Of a DNA stretch of 8,431 nucleotides, positions 1 through 6,961 are shown piece after piece (positions within the stretch are counted from its first letter, which is position 1; each line of letters opens with the position of its first letter). The notes below the pieces were generated by a model, which saw only the letters and a program-made list of their open reading frames with translations, was not told the origin of the DNA and did no database searches. Where the stretch lies: NCBI GenBank assembly GCA_002684875.1, contig NYVY01000044.1, positions 6,076 to 14,506 on the forward strand. The letters run 5' to 3'. Both the position numbers and the translations under genes were made by a program. This stretch comes from Pseudomonadota bacterium. GTDB lineage: Bacteria > Pseudomonadota > Gammaproteobacteria > Burkholderiales > Burkholderiaceae_A.

Positions 1-377
1 TTGCTTTTGTATTGCTCCCAGGCAGACCCCTCCAAAAAACCTCTGACAACAGCCTCAATTGCAAAAGGTTCTAATTTTTTTGCAATTATTGACCTATCGC
101 GTAAAAAAAGTATCTCGTCACTGTTTACATAGTCCTCAACTTTTTCATCACTAAGGTGGTTTCTGATATTTGAACTCAGTTGATTCATCCAGAAAATAGA
201 AAGTTTATTTAAAATTACACCTTTGTCGGGTATTGCCGTTTCAAGAACTGAGTCGTAAGCGGAAACACGATCTGTAGTTACAATAAGTATTTTTTCTTTG
301 TCAATTTCATAAACATCTCTCACCTTCCCTCTGTGTAAGAGGGATAAGCTTTTCAAATTTGTTTCTTTTACGGGCAT
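1..377 (-). CDS. purC: Phosphoribosylaminoimidazole-succinocarboxamide synthase (SAICAR synthetase), N-terminal part
   Basis: PurC joins aspartate to CAIR using ATP in de novo purine synthesis, in the cytoplasm. Only the first 125 codons are present; the reading frame runs off the left edge, so the gene is cut by the window and not broken. The start is the ATG at 377-375, giving MPVKETNLKSLSLLHRGKVR. Family marks visible are the N-terminal RGKVRDVY (residues about 17-24), VTTDRVSAYDSVL followed by IPDKG (about 34-52), and IEAVVRGFLEGSAWEQY (about 107-123), which match the nucleotide- and substrate-binding core of bacterial and yeast-type SAICAR synthetases. There are only three bases between the pyk stop and this start, and no strong ribosome binding site, so translation is probably coupled to pyk. 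Placement at the end of a glycolytic cluster fits betaproteobacterial gene order. Identity is secure; the C-terminal half is unseen. Confidence 0.95.
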   Translation of the reverse strand, partial: MPVKETNLKSLSLLHRGKVRDVYEIDKEKILIVTTDRVSAYDSVLETAIPDKGVILNKLSIFWMNQLSSNIRNHLSDEKVEDYVNSDEILFLRDRSIIAKKLEPFAIEAVVRGFLEGSAWEQYKS

Positions 378-380
378 TAC

Positions 381-1844
381 TTATAACCTAAGTTGTTCTG
401 CTTGATTTAGTGGTTTTACATTCACTTTAACAATTTTCATTGTGTTTGTACCGCCAGATTGTCCAATAGGCTCACCTATTGTCACTACAATTAAATCACC
501 TTCGGTTACAATCTTGGAATCTACCAGCTTTTGCTCTGCAATCCTTATTAATTGTTCTCTATCATTTTGTTCATGCTTTAAAAAAATTGGTTCAACATCG
601 CGATACAGAGACATTCTCCTTCTCGTGGAATCCTCAGGGGTAAGAGCATAGATTGGAACTCCAGAATTTAATCTTGAAATCCATAGGGCTGTAGAACCAG
701 ACTGTGTAAACGAAGCAATCGCCTTAATTTTTAAATGTAAAGCAACAAAAAGTGAAGCCATAGCAATCGACTGATCAATACTTTTAAATGTTCGATCTAA
801 AAATTGATTATCAACAACTCCATCAACAAACTTTTCAGCTTCCAAACAAATCTCTGACATCTTGGAAACAGTCCTAGATGGATATTTTCCAGCTGCAGTT
901 TCAGCTGACAACATAACTGCGTCAGTTCCATCTAAAACTGCATTCGCAACATCAGACACCTCAGCTCGAGTAGGAACTGGAGCATAAATCATAGATTCCA
1001 TCATCTGTGTAGCGGTGATTGCGAGTTTGTTTTTATCTCTAGCCATTTGAATCATTCTTTTTTGGAGAGCGGGAACGGCTGCTTCTCCTACTTCGGTGGC
1101 AAGATCTCCACGTGCGACCATTAACCCGTGAGAAGCATCCAAAATCTCTTGCAAATTCTTTATAGCTTCAACTCTCTCAATTTTCGCAATTACCCAAGCT
1201 TTGCTGGAATGCTTTTTTAACACCTCCTTTGCCAATAAAATATCGGTAGCTGACTTTGGAAAAGAAATAGCAAGATAATCAGCTTCTATTTCCGCAGCAA
1301 CACTGATATCTCTTATATCTTTCTCAGTTAACGCTGGAGCTGACAACCCACCTCCTTGTCTGTTTATGCCTTTTTTGTCAGAGAGTAACCCTCCTTGTAT
1401 TACTTTACAGTGAATCTTTGTTTGGGATTTTGATTCTACTTTTAAAACTACATGACCATCATTAAGAACTAAAGTGTCATTATCTGAAACATCATTAATT
1501 AATTCTTTGTAATCAAGTCCTACTCTATCTTCGTTGCCTTCTTCACAATCCAAATCTAAAATAAATCGACTACCTGCTATAAGATCAACTTCCCCACCTT
1601 TAAAAGTTCCAATCCTTATCTTGGGTCCCTGTAAATCAACCATAACTCCAACATCTCTCTCAAGCCTATGTGCAGCCTCATGAACCCAGATAGCTCTTTT
1701 TCTGTGCTCTTCGGCAGTTCCATGAGAAAAATTAAGTCTTACAACATCTACTCCTGAGGAAATCAGTTGTTCAATGGTTTGCGGCGAGTCGGTAGCAGGC
1801 CCAAGAGTAGCAACTATTTTAGTTGCTCTTTTTATTCCTTTCAC
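381..1844 (-). CDS. pyk: Pyruvate kinase
   Basis: Pyruvate kinase transfers phosphate from phosphoenolpyruvate to ADP in the last step of glycolysis. Motifs in order are TKIVATLGPATDS at the N terminus, VVRLNFSHG, MVDLQGPKIRIG, KGINRQGGGLSAPALTEKD, the active-site WVIAKIERVEAI carrying the catalytic lysine, MVARGDLATEVG, and TATQMMESM with PTRAEVSDVANAVLDGTDAVMLSAET. The C-terminal domain ends near TIGEPIGQSGGTNTMKIVKV. From the GTG at 1844 it is 487 residues, normal for the family, and it resembles the PykA-like proteobacterial type. The start is uncertain. An ATG at 1901 would overlap pgk by 53 bases and add a tail unlike the family. The GTG at 1844 directly abuts, and shares a base with, the strong AAGGAG. 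That AAGGAG is ideally spaced for an ATA at 1835. The pgk stop is four bases upstream of the GTG. RGDLATEVG differs from the usual AVEVG by one residue. Function is certain, start is not. Confidence 0.96.
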   Translation of the reverse strand: MKGIKRATKIVATLGPATDSPQTIEQLISSGVDVVRLNFSHGTAEEHRKRAIWVHEAAHRLERDVGVMVDLQGPKIRIGTFKGGEVDLIAGSRFILDLDCEEGNEDRVGLDYKELINDVSDNDTLVLNDGHVVLKVESKSQTKIHCKVIQGGLLSDKKGINRQGGGLSAPALTEKDIRDISVAAEIEADYLAISFPKSATDILLAKEVLKKHSSKAWVIAKIERVEAIKNLQEILDASHGLMVARGDLATEVGEAAVPALQKRMIQMARDKNKLAITATQMMESMIYAPVPTRAEVSDVANAVLDGTDAVMLSAETAAGKYPSRTVSKMSEICLEAEKFVDGVVDNQFLDRTFKSIDQSIAMASLFVALHLKIKAIASFTQSGSTALWISRLNSGVPIYALTPEDSTRRRMSLYRDVEPIFLKHEQNDREQLIRIAEQKLVDSKIVTEGDLIVVTIGEPIGQSGGTNTMKIVKVNVKPLNQAEQLRL

Positions 1845-1849
1845 TCCTT
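1844..1849 (-). promoter_or_regulatory. Shine-Dalgarno AAGGAG for pyk, bearing on its start
   Basis: On the minus strand AAGGAG overlaps the last base of the pgk stop codon and the first base of the candidate GTG start at 1844. It therefore cannot serve that GTG at normal spacing. It lies eight bases before the in-frame ATA at 1835-1833, which would give a protein beginning MKRATKIVATLGP, the usual N terminus of the family. A second weaker AAAGGA follows at 1841-1836. Confidence 0.6.
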
Positions 1850-3039
1850 CACCCACTTTCTGTAAGAGCAATGATTGCAGGTAAATTACCATCTTTTTCA
1901 ATAAATTCCATAAATGCTCCGCCGCCAGTTGAAATATAGTCTATCGATTTTGGACTGATAAATTTATTAATTGCAGCTAAAGTATCGCCCCCTCCTGCCA
2001 CAGTAAATCCTTCTGCGGAAGCGACCATTTGTGCTAACCTTTTGGTCCCTAGAGAAAAACTTTCTTTTTCAAACATTCCAAGCGGCCCATTCCAAAGAAT
2101 TTTTGTGGCATTCGTAATTACACCCGCTATATTTTTTATAGACTTTGGCCCGAAGTCTAATATCATTTGGTATCTTTTAACAGCTCCTAAGTCTACAATT
2201 TCGTTCTTATTTTCACCTGAACTATCTTTTGAGACAACAAAATCAACTGGTAATAATAGACCTGTACCATTAGTTTTTGATATATCTATCACCTCGGCAG
2301 CATCGTCGATACATTCGGGCTCATAGAGTGACCCACCAACCTCATGACCACTAGCCTTTAAAAAAGTATTTGCAATCCCTCCTCCTGTAACAGTCCAATC
2401 CATTTTTTTTACCAAAGTTTTTAAAAGCTTTAATTTTGTTGAAACTTTTGCTCCTCCAACTATAGCAATTGTCCCTGCGTTGCCCTGATCAAGAATACGT
2501 GTCAACGCTTGAATTTCTTTTTCAAATAACAACCCATATCCCTTCACGGGACTAGCTAAAGCTAATTGATGAGTAGTTGTTTCTTTCCTATGAGCAGTAG
2601 CGAAGGCATCGTTTATGTAAACGTCAAACTTATCAGAAATTTTTTGAGCAATGGAGTAATCATTTTGCATTTCCCATTCATAAAACCGGGAATTTTCCAA
2701 CAGAATTATTTCGCCGACATTACAACCAAAGCTTTCACTAATCCAATTCCTTAGTAAGACTACTTTTCTTTTTAACATTGTTTCAAGAACTTTAGCCACA
2801 GGTTCTAAAGAAAATTTATGTTCAAAACTGCCGGCAACAGGACGGCCAAGATGAGAACACAGGATTATAGATGCTCCCTCGCACAGGGCATACTCAATAG
2901 TAGGTAATATCGCTTTTATTCTAGATGAGTCTGATATTGTACCATCTTCTTTTAAAGGAATATTTAAGTCCACACGTAAGAAAACACGCTTACCTTTTAA
3001 ATTAATACTTTTTATCGACTTAGTATTTTTCACATTCAA
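1849..3039 (-). CDS. pgk: Phosphoglycerate kinase
   Basis: This enzyme interconverts 1,3-bisphosphoglycerate plus ADP and 3-phosphoglycerate plus ATP, in the cytoplasm. At 396 residues it has normal bacterial length. The N-terminal domain shows GKRVFLRVDLNIP (about 16-28), SHLGRP (62-67), LLENSRF (113-119) and YINDAFATAHR (141-151), which hold the phosphoglycerate-binding basic residues. The C-terminal nucleotide domain shows IVGGAKVSTKL (193-203), GGGIANTFL (219-227), WNGPLGMFE (316-324), AGGGDTLAAI (348-357) and STGGGAFMEFIE (370-381). Small departures from consensus are A for G in NDAFGTAH and the run after ENSRF. The start here is TTG at 3039; an in-frame GTG at 3033 is equally plausible, and neither has a clear ribosome binding site. 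The leader after gap is 27 bases, and pgk ends four bases before the GTG candidate of pyk. The assignment is secure, the exact N terminus is not. Confidence 0.96.
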   Translation of the reverse strand: MNVKNTKSIKSINLKGKRVFLRVDLNIPLKEDGTISDSSRIKAILPTIEYALCEGASIILCSHLGRPVAGSFEHKFSLEPVAKVLETMLKRKVVLLRNWISESFGCNVGEIILLENSRFYEWEMQNDYSIAQKISDKFDVYINDAFATAHRKETTTHQLALASPVKGYGLLFEKEIQALTRILDQGNAGTIAIVGGAKVSTKLKLLKTLVKKMDWTVTGGGIANTFLKASGHEVGGSLYEPECIDDAAEVIDISKTNGTGLLLPVDFVVSKDSSGENKNEIVDLGAVKRYQMILDFGPKSIKNIAGVITNATKILWNGPLGMFEKESFSLGTKRLAQMVASAEGFTVAGGGDTLAAINKFISPKSIDYISTGGGAFMEFIEKDGNLPAIIALTESG

Positions 3040-3066
3040 TTATCGATTGTGAATTTAGATTTACCA

Positions 3067-4080
3067 TCACAACCTTCCCATTAGGCTCGTAACGTCAATC
3101 ATGCGATTGGAGAAACCCCATTCGTTATCGTACCAAGAAAGAACTTTAACAAGGTGTCCGTTTTCGGACACTCTAGTTTGAGTAAGATCGAAAATACTTG
3201 ACCGAAAGTCATGATTAAAATCTACAGAAACAGTTTCTTTTTCATTTACACCGATAACGGTACTATCAAATTTTTTTACAGCATTTTCCAATATTTCGTT
3301 TACATGTTTTCTCGAAGTCTTTTCCGTTGAGTGAATTGAAAGATCAACAACCGAAACATTTGCAGTCGGAACACGCAGTGCAAATCCATCTAATTTTCCT
3401 GCTAACTCAGGTAGGACCAAACCAACAGCAGCCGCTGCCCCAGTTTTTGTAGGAATCATAGACAGAGTAGCCGCCCGGCCTCTTCTTAAATCGGAATGGT
3501 AACTATCAACGAGTACCTGATCATTAGTGAAAGAATGAACCGTTGTCATAAGACCAGCCTCTATGCCAACACTCTCATTCAAACATTTAGCAAGAGGAGC
3601 AAGGCAGTTTGTTGTGCAAGAGGCATTAGAAACAATTTTGTGCGTTGAATCGAGAATGTTTTCATTCACTCCGTAAACAACCGTAGCATCAACATCCTTA
3701 CCAGGAGCCGAGATCAGGACTTTTTGTGCACCAGCCTTCAAGTGCATCTCCGCATCTTTTTTGGCAGTAAAAAAACCTGTGCACTCTAAAACTACGGTAA
3801 CTCCTAATTTTTCCCATGGAAGTTCTTCAGGATTCCTTGAAGCAAACATACTAATTTCATCACCATCAATAACCAGCGAGTTATCACTAAATGAAATATT
3901 TTCCTTGAATCGACCATGGGTACTATCAAATTCTGTTAAATGTGCATTAGTCCGTGCATCACCAAGGTCATTTATAGCTACAATATCTAACTTTCTTTCT
4001 GACCTCGCAACTTCATAATTAGCCCTTAACACCGCCCTTCCAATTCTTCCAAAACCATTAATTGCCACTCTAATTGTCAT
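3067..4080 (-). CDS. gap: Glyceraldehyde-3-phosphate dehydrogenase, type I
   Basis: The enzyme oxidises glyceraldehyde 3-phosphate to 1,3-bisphosphoglycerate with NAD(P), linking the product of the upstream tkt to the substrate of the downstream pgk. The 337 residues begin with the Rossmann fold ([16 protein letters not shown], residues 5-20). [16 protein letters not shown] follows, with an aspartate near residue 38 where NAD-linked enzymes carry an acidic residue, which suggests NAD preference. The catalytic motif [15 protein letters not shown] places the active cysteine at 155, and [10 protein letters not shown] places the base histidine at 182. [28 protein letters not shown] (199-226) and [14 protein letters not shown] (314-327) are further family marks; the [18 protein letters not shown] version is common in alpha- and betaproteobacteria. 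It starts at ATG 4080 with AGAGGA at 4091-4086, five bases upstream, and lies 13 bases after the tkt stop. It is the only gene of the metabolic set with a fully conventional start. Confidence 0.97.
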   Translation of the reverse strand: MTIRVAINGFGRIGRAVLRANYEVARSERKLDIVAINDLGDARTNAHLTEFDSTHGRFKENISFSDNSLVIDGDEISMFASRNPEELPWEKLGVTVVLECTGFFTAKKDAEMHLKAGAQKVLISAPGKDVDATVVYGVNENILDSTHKIVSNASCTTNCLAPLAKCLNESVGIEAGLMTTVHSFTNDQVLVDSYHSDLRRGRAATLSMIPTKTGAAAAVGLVLPELAGKLDGFALRVPTANVSVVDLSIHSTEKTSRKHVNEILENAVKKFDSTVIGVNEKETVSVDFNHDFRSSIFDLTQTRVSENGHLVKVLSWYDNEWGFSNRMIDVTSLMGRL

Positions 4081-4085
4081 TCGTA

Positions 4086-4091
4086 TCCTCT
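4086..4091 (-). promoter_or_regulatory. Ribosome binding site of gap
   Basis: AGAGGA stands five bases before the gap ATG on the minus strand, in the short gap after the tkt stop. It fixes the gap start and is the clearest ordinary Shine-Dalgarno in the metabolic cluster. Confidence 0.65.
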
Positions 4092-4093
4092 AA

Positions 4094-6154
4094 TTAGTTA
4101 TTGTTTTCTAAAAGCACCAAAACTGATTCCACGATCGTCTCAACGGAGATGTTTAAAGAATCAAAAAGATCCTTTGCTGGAGCCGACTCGCCAAACTGGT
4201 CTATACCGAGTACCACATCTGGTTGATATTTCCACCAATAATCGGTTACTCCAGCTTCAATCACCATTTTAGGGACATTGTTGGGTAAAACCGATTTTTT
4301 GTAACTTTCCGTTTGTTGATCAAATACCGTAGTTGACGGTATGGATACGACTCTGGCTGCGATGTGATTTTCTTTCGCTAGAGTGTTTCTAGCCTCTACC
4401 GCTAATTTTATTTCCGAACCAGTAGCAATAAGAATTATGTCAGGCTTTTTTTTATCGAAAAGAATATATCCACCCTTTTCTATATTCTTCTGTGTTTTTT
4501 TTGCTTTTGAGAAACTTGGTAGCTTTTGTCTCGACAGCAGTAAAGCTGTGGGTCCTTCATAAGTTAAAGCTTTTTTCCAAGCAATAGCAACTTCCACTGA
4601 GTCTGCTGGTCTCCAAACGTGCAAGAAAGGAATAAGTCGCAAGCTAGCTGCATGCTCAACCGGTTGGTGAGTTGGCCCATCCTCCCCCAATCCGACAGAG
4701 TCGTGTGTAAAAACAAACACAACTTTTTTCTTCATTAAAGCCGCCATCCTTACCGCATTTCGGCTGTAATCCGAAAACACAAGAAAAGTTCCACAATAAG
4801 GAACAAAACCTCCGTGCAAAGCAATTCCTGAACAAATTGCAGACATTCCAAACTCTCTGACGCCAAAATTAATGTGTCTTCCACTCATAACACTGTTAGT
4901 TTTTGATAGCCTCATGGGCTCCGCCCCAGTCCATTGAGTTAAGTTACTACCAGTAAGGTCTGCAGAGCCCCCAAGTAGAGCATCAAATGACGGTCCGATA
5001 AAATCTAAAAGATTTTGCGATGCTTTACGAGTTGCAATCTCAGGAAGCTCTTTATTAAAAACTTCACAAGCAGATTCAATCCGATCATCGAGCAATTGTT
5101 GATTTATCGGTTCCGAGAAACGACGTAAAAAACTTTCAGCGTCAGCTTGGAAAGATTTTTTGTAATTTGAAAAAAGGTTACTCCAACCTTTTTCATGCGA
5201 ATCTCCGATTTCTTTACAATCCCAAAGGTTTTTTATCTCGCTTGGAATGATAAACGGTGGATGAGGCCAATCAATACTTTCCCTCATTTTGGCAATGGAA
5301 TCTAATCCTAACGGTTCACCGTGAGCTTTAGAAGTGCCCTCTCTACCTAAAGCACCTTTTCCAATAATTGTTTTGCAAATTATTAAAGTTGGTTTGCAAC
5401 TTTCATTGTTGGCAACGGTTGATTCAATAGCCTCATAAATTTCATCAAAATTATGTCCGTCAATGGGGCCAACGACTCTCCAACCGTAAGCTAGAAACCG
5501 CCCTTTTACGTCTTCATCAAACCATGGATCCACAATTCCATCAATCGAAATGTTGTTATCGTCATAAAAACAGACAAGTTTCCCCAACTCCCAGACTCCC
5601 GCCAGTGCGCAGGCTTCATGACTAATACCCTCCATTAAACATCCGTCACCTAAAAATACGAAAGTTTTATGATCAACTATTGGAAACCCTGGTTTGTTAA
5701 ACTCTGACCCAATCAATTTTTCAGCCAATGCCATTCCAACGGCATTTGCGAGTCCTTGGCCGAGTGGGCCAGTCGTTGTTTCCACCCCAGGTGTAATGTC
5801 AATTTCTGGATGCCCAGGTGTAGCAGAACCCAATTGTCTAAACTTCTTCAATTCTTCAATCGGTAAATCATACCCAGTAAGATGCAGCAAACTGTAGAGG
5901 AGCATTGACCCGTGTCCGTTGGATACGATAAACCTATCTCTGTTAAGCCATTTAGGATTATTTGGGTTATGTTTTAAGAAATACTTCCATAAAACATAAG
6001 CGATATCGGCCATCCCTAGAGGCATTCCAGGATGTCCTGAACCCGCTTTTTGTACCGCATCAGCTGAAAGAACCCTTAATGCATCTGCTATTTTTTGCTC
6101 CTCAGCCTTATTTAGAGAAACCCTTTTTTCTTCAATATCAGTTTTAATCTTCAA
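4094..6154 (-). CDS. tkt: Transketolase
   Basis: Transketolase moves two-carbon units between sugar phosphates in the non-oxidative pentose phosphate (or Calvin) pathway, using thiamine diphosphate and a divalent metal. The 686 residues are slightly long because of about 20 extra N-terminal residues. Visible marks are LSADAVQKAGSGHPGMPLGMADIAYVLW with substrate histidine at about 41, SNGHGSMLLYSLLHLTGY (78-95), TTTGPLGQGLANAVG (127-140), the thiamine-diphosphate motif GDGCLMEG (169-176) with DDNNISIDG, KAHGEPLG (276-283), the catalytic glutamate in VREFGMSAI (E434), and THDSVGLGEDGPTHQPVEH (483-501). The C-terminal domain runs to the GIDQFGESAPA segment (650-660). The only in-frame start before the conserved region is TTG at 6154, since a TGA lies four codons upstream. 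No good ribosome binding site precedes it. It heads the cluster, behind the promoter candidate at 6193-6223. Confidence 0.97.
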   Translation of the reverse strand: MKIKTDIEEKRVSLNKAEEQKIADALRVLSADAVQKAGSGHPGMPLGMADIAYVLWKYFLKHNPNNPKWLNRDRFIVSNGHGSMLLYSLLHLTGYDLPIEELKKFRQLGSATPGHPEIDITPGVETTTGPLGQGLANAVGMALAEKLIGSEFNKPGFPIVDHKTFVFLGDGCLMEGISHEACALAGVWELGKLVCFYDDNNISIDGIVDPWFDEDVKGRFLAYGWRVVGPIDGHNFDEIYEAIESTVANNESCKPTLIICKTIIGKGALGREGTSKAHGEPLGLDSIAKMRESIDWPHPPFIIPSEIKNLWDCKEIGDSHEKGWSNLFSNYKKSFQADAESFLRRFSEPINQQLLDDRIESACEVFNKELPEIATRKASQNLLDFIGPSFDALLGGSADLTGSNLTQWTGAEPMRLSKTNSVMSGRHINFGVREFGMSAICSGIALHGGFVPYCGTFLVFSDYSRNAVRMAALMKKKVVFVFTHDSVGLGEDGPTHQPVEHAASLRLIPFLHVWRPADSVEVAIAWKKALTYEGPTALLLSRQKLPSFSKAKKTQKNIEKGGYILFDKKKPDIILIATGSEIKLAVEARNTLAKENHIAARVVSIPSTTVFDQQTESYKKSVLPNNVPKMVIEAGVTDYWWKYQPDVVLGIDQFGESAPAKDLFDSLNISVETIVESVLVLLENNN

Positions 6155-6192
6155 ATTTTCTACTCATTAGCAAATAGTAACAATTCAAGCAT

Positions 6193-6223
6193 ATTATAGA
6201 GTTTATAGAAAAATATGCGTCAA
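6193..6223 (-). promoter_or_regulatory. Sigma70-type promoter candidate for the tkt-gap-pgk-pyk-purC cluster
   Basis: On the minus strand TTGACG (6223-6218) and a perfect TATAAT (6198-6193) are separated by 19 bases. This is slightly longer than the preferred 17, but both boxes are close to consensus. Transcription would begin around 6186, leaving a leader of about 30 bases before the TTG start of tkt. The -35 box falls inside the rsmE leader and touches the rsmE ribosome binding site. This is a prediction from sequence only. Confidence 0.6.
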
Positions 6224-6226
6224 GGG
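6222..6226 (+). promoter_or_regulatory. Ribosome binding site that sets the rsmE start
   Basis: AAGGG sits six bases before the ATG at 6233. It lies inside the frame that opens from the earlier ATG at 6215, so it argues that 6233 is the true start. The first protein residues then become MIPRFYYP, as expected for the family. Confidence 0.65.
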
Positions 6227-6232
6227 TTATGT

Positions 6233-6961
6233 ATGATACCGAGATTTTATTATCCTAATTTTTTAAACAACTCCGATTTTGATTATAAACAATGTCATCA
6301 CTTAAAAAACGTCCTTCGTATTAAACTTGGACAAAAAGTTATTTTATTCGATGGAAATGGCGGAGAAACCGAAGTGAGAATCGTTTCTAGTCTTAAGTCA
6401 GAGCTGTCCTTCGAGAGAATAGGGGACGTAAAATTTATCTCTAGAGAAAACATAAAAAATATTACAATAGCCCAGGCCCTCTGCCAAAAACAACGAATGG
6501 ACTATATTGTTCAAAAATCGGCAGAGTTAGGAGTGGAATCGATAATTCCCATTATCTCCTCTCGATGTATTGTAAAACTAGTTCCCTCAAAGATACCAAC
6601 AAAAATTCTTCGGTGGCAATCAATCTCAAACGGCGCAAGTCAACAATGTGGGAGAAACAAAGTAACAAACGTTTGTAATCCTATGAGTTTTGACGACTTT
6701 ATTAAAAAAAAACATTCCGACAATACTGAACTTATTGTCCTTTCTCCTCAAGGAGATGTAAATTTAACTGACCTTCCTCTTAAACATAAACAAAATATTT
6801 TTTTGCTGATTGGACCAGAGGCTGGGTTATCAGATTTTGAAGAGGAAAAGGCACTATTCGCTAATTTTAAACCTCTACAATTAGGCAAGAGAATTCTTAG
6901 AGCTGAGACCGCATCGGTAGCCGCTATATCGGCAATAAATGTTCTAACTGGAGATTTTTAA
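6233..6961 (+). CDS. rsmE: 16S rRNA (uracil-1498-N3)-methyltransferase
   Basis: RsmE methylates N3 of U1498 in the 30S decoding region using S-adenosylmethionine; it belongs to the SPOUT (trefoil-knot) superfamily. With the start at 6233 it is 242 residues, the usual size. It opens with MIPRFYYP and a PUA-like RNA-binding domain (HHLKNVLRIKLGQKVILFDGNGGE, about 22-45). The knot domain follows: IAQALCQKQRMDYIVQKSAELGVESIIPIISSR (79-111), ASQQCGRNKV (135-144), LLIGPEAGLSDFEEE (191-205), and LGKRILRAETASVAAI (218-232), which forms the cofactor pocket and deep knot. ASQQCGR has Q where many members have E. An ATG at 6215 would add six residues, but AAGGG before 6233 favours the shorter form. It diverges from tkt and overlaps the converging transglycosylase gene by four bases at the stop codons. 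Identity is secure. Confidence 0.94.
   Translation: MIPRFYYPNFLNNSDFDYKQCHHLKNVLRIKLGQKVILFDGNGGETEVRIVSSLKSELSFERIGDVKFISRENIKNITIAQALCQKQRMDYIVQKSAELGVESIIPIISSRCIVKLVPSKIPTKILRWQSISNGASQQCGRNKVTNVCNPMSFDDFIKKKHSDNTELIVLSPQGDVNLTDLPLKHKQNIFLLIGPEAGLSDFEEEKALFANFKPLQLGKRILRAETASVAAISAINVLTGDF
6958..6961. other. Interlocked stop codons of two convergent genes (TTAA)
   Basis: The palindrome TTAA gives TAA on the plus strand (6959-6961, end of rsmE) and TAA on the minus strand (6960-6958, end of the transglycosylase). There is no room for a terminator between the genes and no hairpin is apparent nearby, so the two transcripts must run into each other's genes. Confidence 0.85.

Noticed and set aside
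5694..5897. Open frames on the plus strand antisense to tkt, and similarly within pyk (442-651), pgk (2042-2326, 2566-2754), gap (3761-4018) and dacB (7808-8143)
   Set aside because: Each is short, lies wholly opposite a gene with clear family motifs, and shows no recognisable domain or ribosome binding site; they are by-products of codon use on the other strand.
6215..6232. ATG at 6215 as the rsmE start
   Set aside because: It lacks a ribosome binding site and adds six residues not expected in the family; AAGGG before the ATG at 6233 and the MIPRFY start favour the later codon.
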